DNA of 64,000 nucleotides, from the NCBI RefSeq assembly GCF_023017105.1, contig NZ_JALKEV010000013.1, positions 1-64,000 of the forward strand, in the 5' to 3' direction. Made by a program: the position numbers and the translations under genes. Position 1 is the first letter of the stretch. Every line of letters starts with the position of its first letter. The notes under the pieces were generated by a model. The model worked only from the letters and a program-made list of their open reading frames with translations. It searched no databases and was not told the DNA's origin. Positions 1-7,601 of the stretch are shown piece after piece. Source of the stretch: Halalkalibacter sp. APA_J-10(15). Its GTDB lineage: Bacteria > Bacillota > Bacilli > Bacillales > Bacillaceae_D.

Positions 1-1
1 G

Positions 2-51
2 TCCCAATCAGGTTGTCAAAGGCTCTTTTCACTTTGACAATCTGATTGGGA
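2..51. repeat. 20-bp inverted repeat (hairpin) at window start
   Basis: Arms at 2-21 and 32-51 are complementary over 20 bp with a single G-U pair, around a 10-nt loop. The stop codon of the small minus-strand ORF at 29-208 lies at the loop edge, so the hairpin could end that transcript, but no clear T-run follows on either side within the window. Function is inferred only. Confidence 0.6.
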
Positions 52-208
52 TGTGGAACACTCCATGAATGGTTGTTGTGCAGAAAAAACTTAATCTTTT
101 GGTGTCCGGAATCTTGACATAGATCCATTCATATCTAGGAATAATTAGTGCTATTAGCATTAAAATTGTAATCCCAATTAAGCTAGACAAGAACGTTGTT
201 TTTATCAC
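29..208 (-). CDS. small single-pass membrane protein, unknown (59 aa)
   Basis: Not recognised. A GTG-started frame of 59 codons is preceded at 6-8 nt by an AAAGGG-type ribosome binding site. Residues 9-24 form one hydrophobic segment (LSSLIGITILMLIALI), followed by a polar tail with the recurring look of a real protein (YEWIYVKIPDTK). The end overlaps the hairpin at 2-51. The surrounding kilobase is decayed sequence, so it could be the tail of a larger dead gene. The reading frame, start signal and membrane segment are seen; function is unknown. Confidence 0.35.
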   Translation of the reverse strand: MIKTTFLSSLIGITILMLIALIIPRYEWIYVKIPDTKRLSFFCTTTIHGVFHIPIRLSK

Positions 209-272
209 CTAATCACCCTTTCTCTTAATAAGTAAAGCGCTCGCTCGTTTGTTTAAGTACATTTTTTCACAG

Positions 273-440
273 TTAATGTTTTTCATAAATATCAATTTGG
301 TTATCAGTGGATGTGCTAATTTTCATAAAACCTTTTTTATTCCAAAAAGCTGCTGAGATTTCGCTTGTTATAATCTAAAAGAATGCCAGCCCAAACGTTG
401 TCTAAGCGATTCGATTTCGATTTGTGCAACATGATGACCG
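273..440 (-). pseudogene. remnant of a GNAT-family N-acetyltransferase (C-terminal part)
   Basis: Reading the minus strand gives a GHHVAQIEIESLRQRLGWHSF stretch, then after a frame break ISAAFWNKKGFMKISTSTD and NQIDIYEKH followed by a stop. The AAFWNKKGF...IYEK pattern is the usual C-terminal acetyl-CoA-fold signature of GNAT enzymes (a hydrophobic FW.K.GF turn and a final strand). No start, no N-terminal half and at least one frameshift are present, so this is a decayed fragment. Family assignment is by motif only. Confidence 0.45.
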
Positions 441-441
441 T

Positions 442-534
442 TTAATTTGCATTAGGTCCTCTTAAAATTAAAAGTGAAATAATACTTGCAATAGCCATCA
501 ATAAAGGAAAAAGTCCTAATTTATTCAATACCAT
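442..534 (-). CDS. possible 30-aa membrane peptide
   Basis: An ATG frame of 30 codons directly follows a GAGAGGG ribosome binding site. The peptide is almost entirely one hydrophobic helix (LGLFPLLMAIASIISLLIL) with an RGPNAN tail. It is not recognised and lies in decayed sequence. It could be a genuine small membrane peptide or a chance frame; the good start signal is the main argument for it. Confidence 0.3.
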   Translation of the reverse strand: MVLNKLGLFPLLMAIASIISLLILRGPNAN

Positions 535-540
535 CCCTCT

Positions 541-960
541 CTATAATCAATTAATTAAATTTAACGCCTTTCTTATAATTTTCTTTAAAACGCAAACAAA
601 ACACTTCCTTATTAATTAATTGTTCGTTTCGTTTAAGTGAGATCCTCCACTATCTAATGATTTCTATAAATAAAGCATAACAAAAAATTTTGCGTAATTG
701 GTTAATTCCTTCCGCGTAGTATGTGTCAACTACGAAAAAAGACGATTACATAATAAACTTAATTGTCTCCGAATATTTTCAACGGCATCGTTGTACTGAG
801 TAGCAAATAATCTGTTGTTCTCTTTCGTTTACCTTCTTCCGATTAGCATCCCTTAGTGCAACAAACAGCGCTCACCACCATTAATGGAAAAATTGGTAAC
901 GATACCTATATAGATGAATATTTAAACCTATATAACCAAAAACTTTTGTTATAAACAATT
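541..960. other. AT-rich intergenic stretch, no gene seen
   Basis: About 420 bases between the small peptide and the CBO0543-like gene. It contains two TTAATTAATT-type blocks (near 550 and 613) and scattered stops in all frames. No RNA gene, strong hairpin terminator or convincing coding frame was found. The promoter of the gene at 978 should be here, but no clear -35/-10 pair stands out. Confidence 0.5.
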
Positions 961-977
961 ACAGGAGTTGAAATAGT

Positions 978-1541
978 ATGAATCGAAATCAATATATAGA
1001 TAAAATTTTCGATAAGCATGAGGAGTTAAATACGATAGTACAATCCTATTGGAGTCAATACTCCCACATGGGTACGTGGCAATTTTGGGTGGTTTCTTCA
1101 TTTTTAATTATTCCTTTAGTTATCCTTTTCTTCGCTGTAGATAGAAAGAGGATTTTTGAAGTGTTGTTTTTTGGATTTGTGGTGCATGTGTTATGGACGT
1201 ATGCCGCACTGGCTCTAACCAACCTCGGTTATTTTGCTTATCACTATTATTCAGTACCATCACTTCCCGCTAGTTTAAATATGACAGTCTCCGTACTTCC
1301 GGTGAGTTTTTTATTATTATACCAATACTGCACAAATCATCAGAAGAATTTCTTTCTTTATTTATTGCTCTTATCTGCTGTCTTTGCATTCGGCTTTGCA
1401 AGTATAGAAATAAGGATGGAATTCCTTGAACTAAGAGGCGGAATGAGGCAATTGTACCTTTTTCTGAGCGATATTATAATCGGAGTCCTAGCGTATTTCC
1501 TAACTCAACTTCTTAAAAGATATAGAATAGAACATGATTAG
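978..1541 (+). CDS. CBO0543-like integral membrane protein
   Basis: A 187-aa protein with about five hydrophobic helices (roughly residues 36-53, 60-82, 98-116, 123-142, 160-178). The N-terminal SYWSQYS...WQFW segment, the following IIPLVILFF helix and the DRKRIFEVLFFG turn resemble the CBO0543 family of Bacillus and Clostridium membrane proteins, whose function is unknown. An ACAGGAG site lies 9 nt before the ATG. It is monocistronic: an IS3 remnant follows immediately. Family call is from recollection of the motif; transport or signalling roles would be guesses. Confidence 0.6.
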   Translation: MNRNQYIDKIFDKHEELNTIVQSYWSQYSHMGTWQFWVVSSFLIIPLVILFFAVDRKRIFEVLFFGFVVHVLWTYAALALTNLGYFAYHYYSVPSLPASLNMTVSVLPVSFLLLYQYCTNHQKNFFLYLLLLSAVFAFGFASIEIRMEFLELRGGMRQLYLFLSDIIIGVLAYFLTQLLKRYRIEHD

Positions 1542-1544
1542 ACT

Positions 1545-1960
1545 ATACTGAATTGGACAGAAAAATTAAGTCAAGTAGACTACAGATAACATAAGTCGAG
1601 GAGAATCTACGATGACTAAAAGAGAACGTCAAACATTTACTGAAGAATTTAAACAACAGATTGTGCAGCTTTATAACAGTGGTTAACTAAGGAAAGAGAT
1701 TATTCGTGAATATGATCTTACTCCTTCACCTTTAGATAAATGGGAGAGTCAGACTTCCGGTTCTTTCAAGGAAAAGGACAACTTAACAAACGAACAAAGA
1801 GAATTAGCGGAATTAAGAAAGCAAAATAAGCAATTAGAAATGGAAAATGACATTTTAAAGCAAGCCGCGCTGATAATAAGATGAAAGTAAGTGTGATTAA
1901 GATACTCAACACACATACACGATATCAACAATGTGCAAAGTCCTACAACTCCCCATGATG
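1545..1960 (+). pseudogene. IS3-family insertion sequence remnant (orfA plus start of orfB)
   Basis: An ATG at 1612 after a GAGGAG site opens MTKRERQTFTEEFKQQIVQL, the helix-turn-helix start of IS3-family OrfA. The frame then hits TAA at about codon 26 where the family has lysine, loses a few codons, and resumes as GSFKEKDNLTNEQRELAELR and ENDILKQAALI, the family's leucine-zipper region. Shortly downstream a different frame reads MCKVLQLP, typical of the OrfB N-terminus. The rest of OrfB and the right end are missing. The element is dead. Confidence 0.85.
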
Positions 1961-2311
1961 CAATGGTATTGTTGCGCCCCCTACCGTTCAGGAAGGAATA
2001 TTAGAATCCTCCTTTTTATGCGAGTAATACTTGTCACGAAAAGTTCGGGCGATCTTGCTCAAATATCGATTTTTCTTCCAAGCGATTTGAAAAGTTCGCG
2101 ACAATAAGGTGCTTTAATGGAAATGAGTCGGATAGCTGTATTTTCTCTTTTGCCTCCTTAGACATAAGAAGCTCGTAATGAAATACTACTTTCCGACTCT
2201 TTTTCAACTAAAAACGACCCGACGCTTCTTACTCATGAAGTGAGTGAGATCCTCAGGTCGTTCTTCACCAGCAACGTTGTCTGATAAATCATACAACGGT
2301 TCGCTAATTAC
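1961..2311. other. non-coding stretch between IS remnant and tRNA
   Basis: About 350 bases with stops in all frames. A short minus-strand frame (MSKEAKEKIQLSDSF..., ending near 2040) has no ribosome binding site and was not accepted. An imperfect inverted repeat ending in ACGACC/GGTCGT is seen around 2213-2263. Nothing else could be supported. Confidence 0.4.
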
Positions 2312-2338
2312 AAAAAAGCAGCCTAGTCGGCCGCTGCA
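2312..2338 (-). terminator. intrinsic terminator of tRNA-Ala
   Basis: On the minus strand a GCAG...CC/GG...CTGC hairpin is followed by six T residues, starting 11 nt beyond the tRNA CCA end. Confidence 0.75.
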
Positions 2339-2348
2339 TCAATCATTT

Positions 2349-2424
2349 TGGTGGAGCATAGCGGGCTCGAACCGCTGACCTCTTCGCTGCCAGCGAAGCG
2401 CTCTCCCAGCTGAGCTAATGCCCC
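2349..2424 (-). tRNA. tRNA-Ala (anticodon GGC)
   Basis: The minus strand folds as a complete cloverleaf: acceptor GGGGCAT/ATGCTCC, D arm GCTC...GAGC, anticodon stem CTTCG/CGAAG with loop CTGGCAG (anticodon GGC, alanine), a short variable region, T arm AGCGG/CCGCT with loop TTCGAGC, discriminator A and an encoded CCA. It stands alone with its own promoter and terminator rather than in a tRNA cluster. Confidence 0.97.
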
Positions 2425-2445
2425 ACATGATATTGGACATGATTA

Positions 2446-2474
2446 ATTATATATGGATACAACACAACATGCAA
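2446..2474 (-). promoter_or_regulatory. sigma-A-type promoter for tRNA-Ala
   Basis: On the minus strand TTGCAT and TATAAT are separated by exactly 17 bp, with the -10 box ending about 21 nt upstream of the tRNA 5' end. Both hexamers are close to consensus. Confidence 0.7.
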
Positions 2475-2485
2475 ACACTTTCCCT

Positions 2486-2647
2486 TTAAAAGAAGAAGTC
2501 CAGTAACCACCAGGCTACACCCGCAATCACACTAATGACGAGTGAGCTCATAACCATTTCCATCGTCACTTTTTTATGCTTCACAAAATCAAAAATAAAC
2601 CAACCACAAAAAACCGCTAACGCAAAAATGATTGCTGTCAAACGCAT
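2486..2647 (-). CDS. small two-helix membrane protein, unknown (53 aa)
   Basis: A 53-codon ATG frame is preceded by GAGGGGGAG. The product has a helix at 3-21 (LTAIIFALAVFCGWFIFDF), a short basic loop KHKK and a second helix at about 33-48, ending WWLLDFFF. It is divergent from yugO, with starts about 90 bp apart, so the two may share a promoter region. Not recognised by name. The strong start signal and clean amphipathic layout argue for a real gene. Confidence 0.55.
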   Translation of the reverse strand: MRLTAIIFALAVFCGWFIFDFVKHKKVTMEMVMSSLVISVIAGVAWWLLDFFF

Positions 2648-2739
2648 CTCCCCCTCACGCCATCTATCTTATCAAAAAGATGATTGATCCGCTACTAAGA
2701 TGGCTATACTGACAAAGGAATACAGAGGAGGATAGCGCG

Positions 2740-3750
2740 ATGTTTGAGCTTATGAAGAAAGTCATTCGAATTCGGCAATCAATTATTTTCGCCGCCACCG
2801 GGGGCTTTTGTGTTACTAGTGCCTTTATTATTTATACTCTTGAACCTGAAACATTCCCAAATCCCTTTATTGGATTTTGGTGGGTAATGACAACCATCAC
2901 TACAGTTGGATTCGGTGATTATGTTCCTAAAACCGTTGCAGGGCAAACATTTGGGATTTTTCTCTATGTAACTGGAATTGCCTTAATTGGTGTCATGATT
3001 GGGAAGATCGTCGAAGCATTTAGTACTTATCAAACGATGAAGGAGGAGGGTAAATTGGATTACAAAGGGAAGAAACACTTTGTTATCGTCGGTTGGTCCA
3101 GTAAAACATTCAAGACTATTGAAGAATTATTACTTATCAATAAAAGCAATATTGTCATCATTGATACAAAACAACAAGCACCTTGTAGCCACGCTCGTAT
3201 CAGTTATATTCAAGGTGATCCTACCTCTCGTGAAACACTAGAACGTGCCAATATATTATATGCGACATCTGTTTGCATTTTTGCCTCTGATCCGATTCAT
3301 AACAGTGTCGAAGCTGATGGCAAGACATTATTGATCGCTACTGCCATTGAACATTTTGCAAAAGAACGCAATCATCCAATTTACACCATTGCCGAAATCT
3401 TAAATGAAAAGCATATTCCAAACTTTAAACATGCCAACATTGATGAATATATTTTATCAAATGAAGTCTTTTCTGACCTTATGGCACAATCGGCGATTTA
3501 CAACGGTTCAACGAAATTATTTATGCAGCTTCTTCACCGTAAGCAGGGTGATGATATTTGGGAAATTCCTAAAAAGCTAGATTGGCTTGTGTACGACGAT
3601 GCCTTCTGTGCATTAAAAAAACTAGGGGCTACGTTAATTGCCGATCATGAAGATTTCAGTATTGTTCGTCGTCTTCAAGACCCTATTCCTGTCGATGCTA
3701 AGCTGTACATTATTTGCGACGAAACGACCTATCGAAAAATCATCAGCTAA
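2740..3750 (+). CDS. yugO: YugO-like potassium channel with RCK domain
   Basis: Two-helix potassium channel subunit of 336 aa. A first helix at about 14-34 is followed by the pore loop with the selectivity filter TVGFGD at 55-60 and a second helix at about 71-92. From residue 112 a TrkA_N/RCK Rossmann domain (HFVIVGWSSKT) binds a nucleotide or ion and gates the pore. In B. subtilis YugO carries potassium release linked to biofilm signalling. The start follows GAGGAG. It lies 76 bp upstream of a second RCK protein in the same direction, so the pair may be co-transcribed. Length matches the family (about 328 aa). Confidence 0.9.
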   Translation: MFELMKKVIRIRQSIIFAATGGFCVTSAFIIYTLEPETFPNPFIGFWWVMTTITTVGFGDYVPKTVAGQTFGIFLYVTGIALIGVMIGKIVEAFSTYQTMKEEGKLDYKGKKHFVIVGWSSKTFKTIEELLLINKSNIVIIDTKQQAPCSHARISYIQGDPTSRETLERANILYATSVCIFASDPIHNSVEADGKTLLIATAIEHFAKERNHPIYTIAEILNEKHIPNFKHANIDEYILSNEVFSDLMAQSAIYNGSTKLFMQLLHRKQGDDIWEIPKKLDWLVYDDAFCALKKLGATLIADHEDFSIVRRLQDPIPVDAKLYIICDETTYRKIIS

Positions 3751-3826
3751 CCGTTGACGGACGTCAGATAAAGGAGTACATTAATTCATAGTTAATGACA
3801 ATTTGATCTGGTAAAAGGAGAATGTA

Positions 3827-4483
3827 ATGAAAAAACAATTTGCCGTCATTGGGCTTGGACGTTTTGGTAGCTCCGTTTGTAAGGAGCTATACCGTATGGG
3901 ACATGAGGTATTGGCCATTGATACAAATGAGGATAAAGTGAATGAATTTACAAGCTTTTCAACTCATGCCGTTATTGCAGATGCGACCGATGAAAAAGTG
4001 TTAAAGAATCTCGGCGTGCGCAACTTTGAGCATGTTGTCGTAGCCATTGGTGATAATATTCAATCAAGTATTTTATGCACATTATTATTGAAGGAATTCG
4101 ACGTCCCACAAGTTTGGGTGAAAGCTCAAAATAACTACCACCATAAGGTTTTAGAAAAAATTGGTGCCGATCAAATTATTCACCCTGAATATGATATGGG
4201 GATTCGTATTGCACAGCATTTGACATCAGAAAAGGTCATTGATTACATTGAACTTTCGGACGAATACAGCATTGTCGAGTTTTTCGCTACAGACAAAATT
4301 GCAGACCGTTCGATCATTGACCTTGACATTCGGGCGAAATACGGCTGTACGATATTAGCCATTAAACGTGGAGAGGATATTAACGTATCTCCTTATCCAC
4401 ATGACGTGATTTTAATCAATGATGTCCTGATATTAATCGGACACAAAAATGACCTGAAGAGATTTGAAGATCATGGCTTATGA
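3827..4483 (+). CDS. ktrC: KtrC/KtrA-type RCK subunit of potassium uptake system
   Basis: Soluble 218-aa protein with an N-terminal RCK_N domain (GLGRFG nucleotide-binding loop at 9-14, acidic residue at the end of strand 2 in AIDTNED) and a C-terminal RCK_C domain from about 135. It would form the octameric ring that binds ATP/ADP and gates a KtrB/KtrD membrane pore. The IRAKYG and the AIKRG...VSP stretch match KtrC closely. No membrane partner is in this window, as is usual for ktrC. The neighbour is the YugO channel. AAAAGGAGA lies 6 nt before ATG. KtrA is the alternative paralog name. Confidence 0.85.
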   Translation: MKKQFAVIGLGRFGSSVCKELYRMGHEVLAIDTNEDKVNEFTSFSTHAVIADATDEKVLKNLGVRNFEHVVVAIGDNIQSSILCTLLLKEFDVPQVWVKAQNNYHHKVLEKIGADQIIHPEYDMGIRIAQHLTSEKVIDYIELSDEYSIVEFFATDKIADRSIIDLDIRAKYGCTILAIKRGEDINVSPYPHDVILINDVLILIGHKNDLKRFEDHGL

Positions 4484-4500
4484 TTTTTATCAACTTTATG

Positions 4501-4540
4501 GAAGAAGTGATCCACACAAATTCTGTGTGGATCCTTCTTT
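4501..4540. terminator. bidirectional terminator between ktrC and yugN
   Basis: GATCCACACA (4509-4518) and TGTGTGGATC (4524-4533) form a perfect 10-bp stem with a 5-nt loop, extended by AGAAG/CTTCT. T-rich sequence follows on the plus side, serving ktrC; the stop of yugN lies only 4 nt away on the other side. Confidence 0.8.
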
Positions 4541-4543
4541 TCA

Positions 4544-4966
4544 TTAGGTCAAAATTGTCATCTCTAGTTCATCAATTAAGCTTTTTGCTACAGGAAAGTA
4601 TTTTGGATCAATGTCACCATCTTTTTCAACGGGCTCGCTAAACTGATTGATCGCACTATTCAAATTGATCGTCACAAGACCATTAAAGACATCTGGGTTA
4701 TCATCAAGACCTTGTTGATAGCGATGATTAAGAAGGTATGGTGTACCAAGTTCAACTGAAACACCACGTTGATCAAGGTCCCCATCAACCGCAGTAAAAG
4801 GTATCCTTAGAAAAGTATATCCTCCCTCTTCATCAATCTTATAATCTAAATAGCCATGATCATACTCCCAGCCACCACCGATTGAGTAGCCTAATGGTTT
4901 TAGTTTATCTTCTAACACCTTTAATTTTATTTGTGTTCCTTCAACTGGCGATTCAATCGCAAGCAT
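4544..4966 (-). CDS. yugN: YugN-like family protein
   Basis: A 140-aa soluble protein of the YugN-like family (function unknown). Recognisable family features are the LKPLGYSIGGGWEYDHGYLDYKID region, LRIPFTAVDG and the GTPYLLNHRYQQGLDD segment. An ATG 9 nt further upstream sits directly against GAAGGG with no spacing, so the second ATG (4966) with 9-nt spacing is preferred. It lies next to yugO and pgi as in B. subtilis. No catalytic residues are known for the family. Confidence 0.8.
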   Translation of the reverse strand: MLAIESPVEGTQIKLKVLEDKLKPLGYSIGGGWEYDHGYLDYKIDEEGGYTFLRIPFTAVDGDLDQRGVSVELGTPYLLNHRYQQGLDDNPDVFNGLVTINLNSAINQFSEPVEKDGDIDPKYFPVAKSLIDELEMTILT

Positions 4967-5090
4967 CTCGATCATCCCTTCAACACGTCGTTAACAATAG
5001 TCTGTCCAATAAAGATGTAAGAATACACGATAGAAGCTGGGTCAAACGAGTTCCAGTTAAAAAATAACTTGTATGGTGAAGGAGGATTTA

Positions 5091-5126
5091 CAAAAAAGCT
5101 GCTAGGGCTTGTCCCTAACAGCTTTC
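5091..5126 (-). terminator. intrinsic terminator of pgi
   Basis: Arms AAAGCTGCTAGGG (5095-5107) and CCCTAACAGCTTT (5113-5125) pair over 13 bp with one G-U pair; read on the minus strand the stem runs into six T residues. Confidence 0.85.
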
Positions 5127-5131
5127 TTTCC

Positions 5132-6481
5132 TTATTTCAAACGTGCTTCTAGCTCAGCTTTTTCCTTTTCAAACCCTGGCTTGCCAAGTAGTGCAAACAT
5201 GTTCTTTTTATACGCTTCTACACCTGGCTGATCGAACGGATTAACACCAAGTAAATAGCCACTAATTCCGCATGCTTTTTCAAAGAAATACACAAGATAT
5301 CCGAAATAATATTCATTTAATTCAGGAACGTTGACAATCAGATTGGGAACTCCTCCATCTGTATGAGCAAGTAACGTCCCTTCAAACGCTTTTTTATTAA
5401 CAAAGTCCATCGTTTGACCTGCTAAGTAATTTAACCCATCTAAGTCACTATCCGCTTTCTCAATAACGACTTCTTCTCGAGACTTTTCAACCGAAATGAC
5501 CGTTTCAAATAAATCACGACGACCATCTTGTACGTATTGTCCCATTGAATGAAGATCTGTTGAGAAATCAACAGCAGCTGGGAAGATCCCTTTTCCATCT
5601 TTCCCTTCACTTTCACCGTACAATTGCTTCCACCATTCTGAAACAAAGTGTAGGGATGGCTCATAATTCACCATTAACTCAATCGTTTTCCCTTTATTAT
5701 ATAGGACATTTCGAACAGCTGCATATTGATAGGATTCGTTTTCAGCAAGGCTCGGATTATTGAAGTCTGCACTTGCATCAGCAGCACCTTGCATCATTTT
5801 CTCAATATCAAGCCCACTCACGGCAATTGGAAGTAATCCAACCGCTGTTAGAACGGAATAACGACCACCTACATCATCTGGAACAACAAATGATTCATAG
5901 CCTTCTTCGTTCGCTAACGTCTTAAGAGCACCCTTCTCGCTGTCTGTCGTTGCATAAATACGCTTACGAGCTTCTTCTACTCCATATTTCTTTTCTAAGT
6001 AATCACGGAAAATACGGAACGCAATAGCAGGCTCCGTTGTCGTCCCTGACTTTGAGATCACATTGACAGATACATCTTTGCCCTCAATAAGTGCTAATAG
6101 GTCCTTCATATATGTGGAGCTAATATTTTGACCGACAAAGAATACTTGTGGCGTCTGACGCTCTTCCTTCGTTTGAATGTTGTAGAACGAATGTTGCAAC
6201 GCTTCTATCGCTGCACGAGCTCCTAAATAAGAGCCACCAATCCCGATAACAAGTAGAACGTCTGAATCTTGTTTAATTTTCTCTGCTGCCTTTTGAATAC
6301 GAGCAAACTCTTCCTTATCGTATTCTGTTGGTAGGTTAATCCAACCTAAGTAATCGTTTCCTGCACCTGTCCCATTATGTAACTCTTCATGTGCTGCTTT
6401 TACTGCACCTTGTAAATAGTCAACTTCATGCTGATTAAAAAACGTTAAAGCTTTAGAATAGTCAAACTGTATTTTAGCCAT
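5132..6481 (-). CDS. pgi: glucose-6-phosphate isomerase
   Basis: Cytoplasmic enzyme interconverting glucose-6-phosphate and fructose-6-phosphate, in glycolysis and gluconeogenesis. The 449-aa product is full length for the short bacterial form. Seen: the sugar-phosphate binding loop [26 protein letters not shown], the family signature [18 protein letters not shown], and the C-terminal [19 protein letters not shown] signature. AAGGAGG lies 7 nt before ATG. It is monocistronic with its own terminator. In B. subtilis the same gene (formerly yugL) sits beside yuzA and yugN. Confidence 0.98.
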   Translation of the reverse strand: MAKIQFDYSKALTFFNQHEVDYLQGAVKAAHEELHNGTGAGNDYLGWINLPTEYDKEEFARIQKAAEKIKQDSDVLLVIGIGGSYLGARAAIEALQHSFYNIQTKEERQTPQVFFVGQNISSTYMKDLLALIEGKDVSVNVISKSGTTTEPAIAFRIFRDYLEKKYGVEEARKRIYATTDSEKGALKTLANEEGYESFVVPDDVGGRYSVLTAVGLLPIAVSGLDIEKMMQGAADASADFNNPSLAENESYQYAAVRNVLYNKGKTIELMVNYEPSLHFVSEWWKQLYGESEGKDGKGIFPAAVDFSTDLHSMGQYVQDGRRDLFETVISVEKSREEVVIEKADSDLDGLNYLAGQTMDFVNKKAFEGTLLAHTDGGVPNLIVNVPELNEYYFGYLVYFFEKACGISGYLLGVNPFDQPGVEAYKKNMFALLGKPGFEKEKAELEARLK

Positions 6482-7010
6482 TAATAAGCCTCCTTAATAG
6501 TTTCAATCACTATTCACTTTAGCGGAACGTTCGAAAAGAATCAAGAACATTTCTACTATTTCCCGATGAAAGTTGAGTTTATTTATCGGAATTGGAAAGA
6601 ATGTCGTAAACCGGCTAAATAAAAAAGAGCTACCTTTATCTTATCCGCTATGGACACATCACGCGCTGAACCACATCACTACTTTCACAAATGATACTTC
6701 GGACAAAATCACCATCATTTTAACGTAAGAACCGACTTGCTTGAATGAATTAATCTCGTCATTTCTACGGTCGTAGTTGAATAATCGCTCTTTCGCCTTA
6801 TCCTTTCCAAGCTTTGTTGTCTCTCTTCTTCTACCTACACCCCAATTTCGTGATGCTTTAAGATACGAAGTTAATTCGTGATGTAAACGCTCGTCGTAGC
6901 TTGACCAATTTCTCAATACTGAAAAGCTTTTGATTACTTTAAGCAAAAATATATCTTGCAGAGTGGCACTTCCCAGTCCATCAAAAAAATGCCCTGAGGG
7001 CGCTTTTTAG
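6482..7010. other. gene-poor gap with one unconvincing minus-strand frame
   Basis: About 530 bases. The only sizeable open frame (minus strand, 6659-6946, 95 codons, beginning KVIKSFSVLRNWSSYDERLH) opens with TTG, has no ribosome binding site and matches no family I recognise. Its composition (GVGRRRETTKLGKDKAKER) is protein-like, so it could be a remnant of a mobile or phage gene, but it cannot be supported as a functional CDS. Confidence 0.35.
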
Positions 7011-7011
7011 C
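6983..7011. terminator. bidirectional terminator 3' of the YrhK-like gene
   Basis: AAAAAATGCCC-TGA-GGGCGCTTTTT hairpin with A-run and T-run on either side, 20 nt beyond the stop of the minus-strand gene at 7031. Confidence 0.65.
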
Positions 7012-7030
7012 AATTATTTTAAAGAGGACA

Positions 7031-7336
7031 TTACTTATTATCCGGAGTATACGTGCCTTTGTCCCGAATTTCCTTTCTTAGACTAGCACTATGCATAAGC
7101 CTCAAAACGGGTCTAACAACTAAAAAAGTACTCCCAGCGAGATAAAAAATGAGGCCGATCTTTTCCATCTTATCAAAAAAATTAAGAATACTCCCAATAA
7201 CAAACAAAACTCCAATTAATAAATCATTAATCGTAGAAATAACTCTGTATCTCTTATCAAAATAAATTCGTACCCGGCCCATCTTCACGTCCAAATACTC
7301 TTCATCATTCTTAATCTTTGCGATCTTATTCTTCAT
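7031..7336 (-). CDS. YrhK-domain membrane protein
   Basis: A 101-aa protein with two hydrophobic helices (about 37-54 and 62-79) joined by a short loop, in a basic N-terminal context (VRIYFDKRYRVISTINDLLIGVLFVIGSILNFF). The R-Y-x-x-I...N-D motif leading into the first helix and the G-S-I-x-F turn are typical of the YrhK domain, function unknown. AAGGAGG precedes the ATG at 7 nt. It stands alone with a terminator 3' and a 260-bp promoter region shared with the divergent ectD. Confidence 0.65.
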   Translation of the reverse strand: MKNKIAKIKNDEEYLDVKMGRVRIYFDKRYRVISTINDLLIGVLFVIGSILNFFDKMEKIGLIFYLAGSTFLVVRPVLRLMHSASLRKEIRDKGTYTPDNK

Positions 7337-7505
7337 AAATACCTCCTTGATGCAAAACTCCTCGAATAATTTTACCCCATATCCTAGAAGATTAAACCGT
7401 CCCTGCTGTTGCCGGCACTGAGTTGGAAAGGTTCAATTTTATCGCAATGGCAGACAGAATAAATAAAAGGGTAGGCTTATTTTATTCACTTTTAAAAATA
7501 TTCGT

Positions 7506-7531
7506 GTTTATTCAGAAAATTAGAGTGGTAT
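7506..7531 (+). promoter_or_regulatory. candidate sigma-B-type promoter upstream of ectD
   Basis: GTTTAT (7506-7511) and TGGTAT (7526-7531) are separated by 14 bp. The general-stress sigma-B consensus is GTTTAA-N13-15-GGGTAT, so each box has one or two mismatches. It lies about 70 bp upstream of the ectD start. Inference from sequence only. Confidence 0.4.
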
Positions 7532-7601
7532 GAGAGTGAATGAGCCAGATATAGCTAATGAAGGAGATATCTGATATCTAGATAATGGGAGTGTTTGAAG
7601 A

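Noticed and set aside
2035-2166. 43-codon minus-strand frame beginning MSKEAKEKIQ
   Set aside because: No ribosome binding site and no family; surrounded by decayed sequence.
5328-5347. Near-match of the window-start hairpin arm to a piece of pgi (GACAATCAGATTGGGA)
   Set aside because: The pgi piece encodes conserved residues (VPNLIVNV) and the similarity stops at about 18 bases; most likely chance.
6659-6946. 95-codon minus-strand frame after the pgi promoter
   Set aside because: TTG start, no ribosome binding site and no recognisable family; described only as part of the gap.
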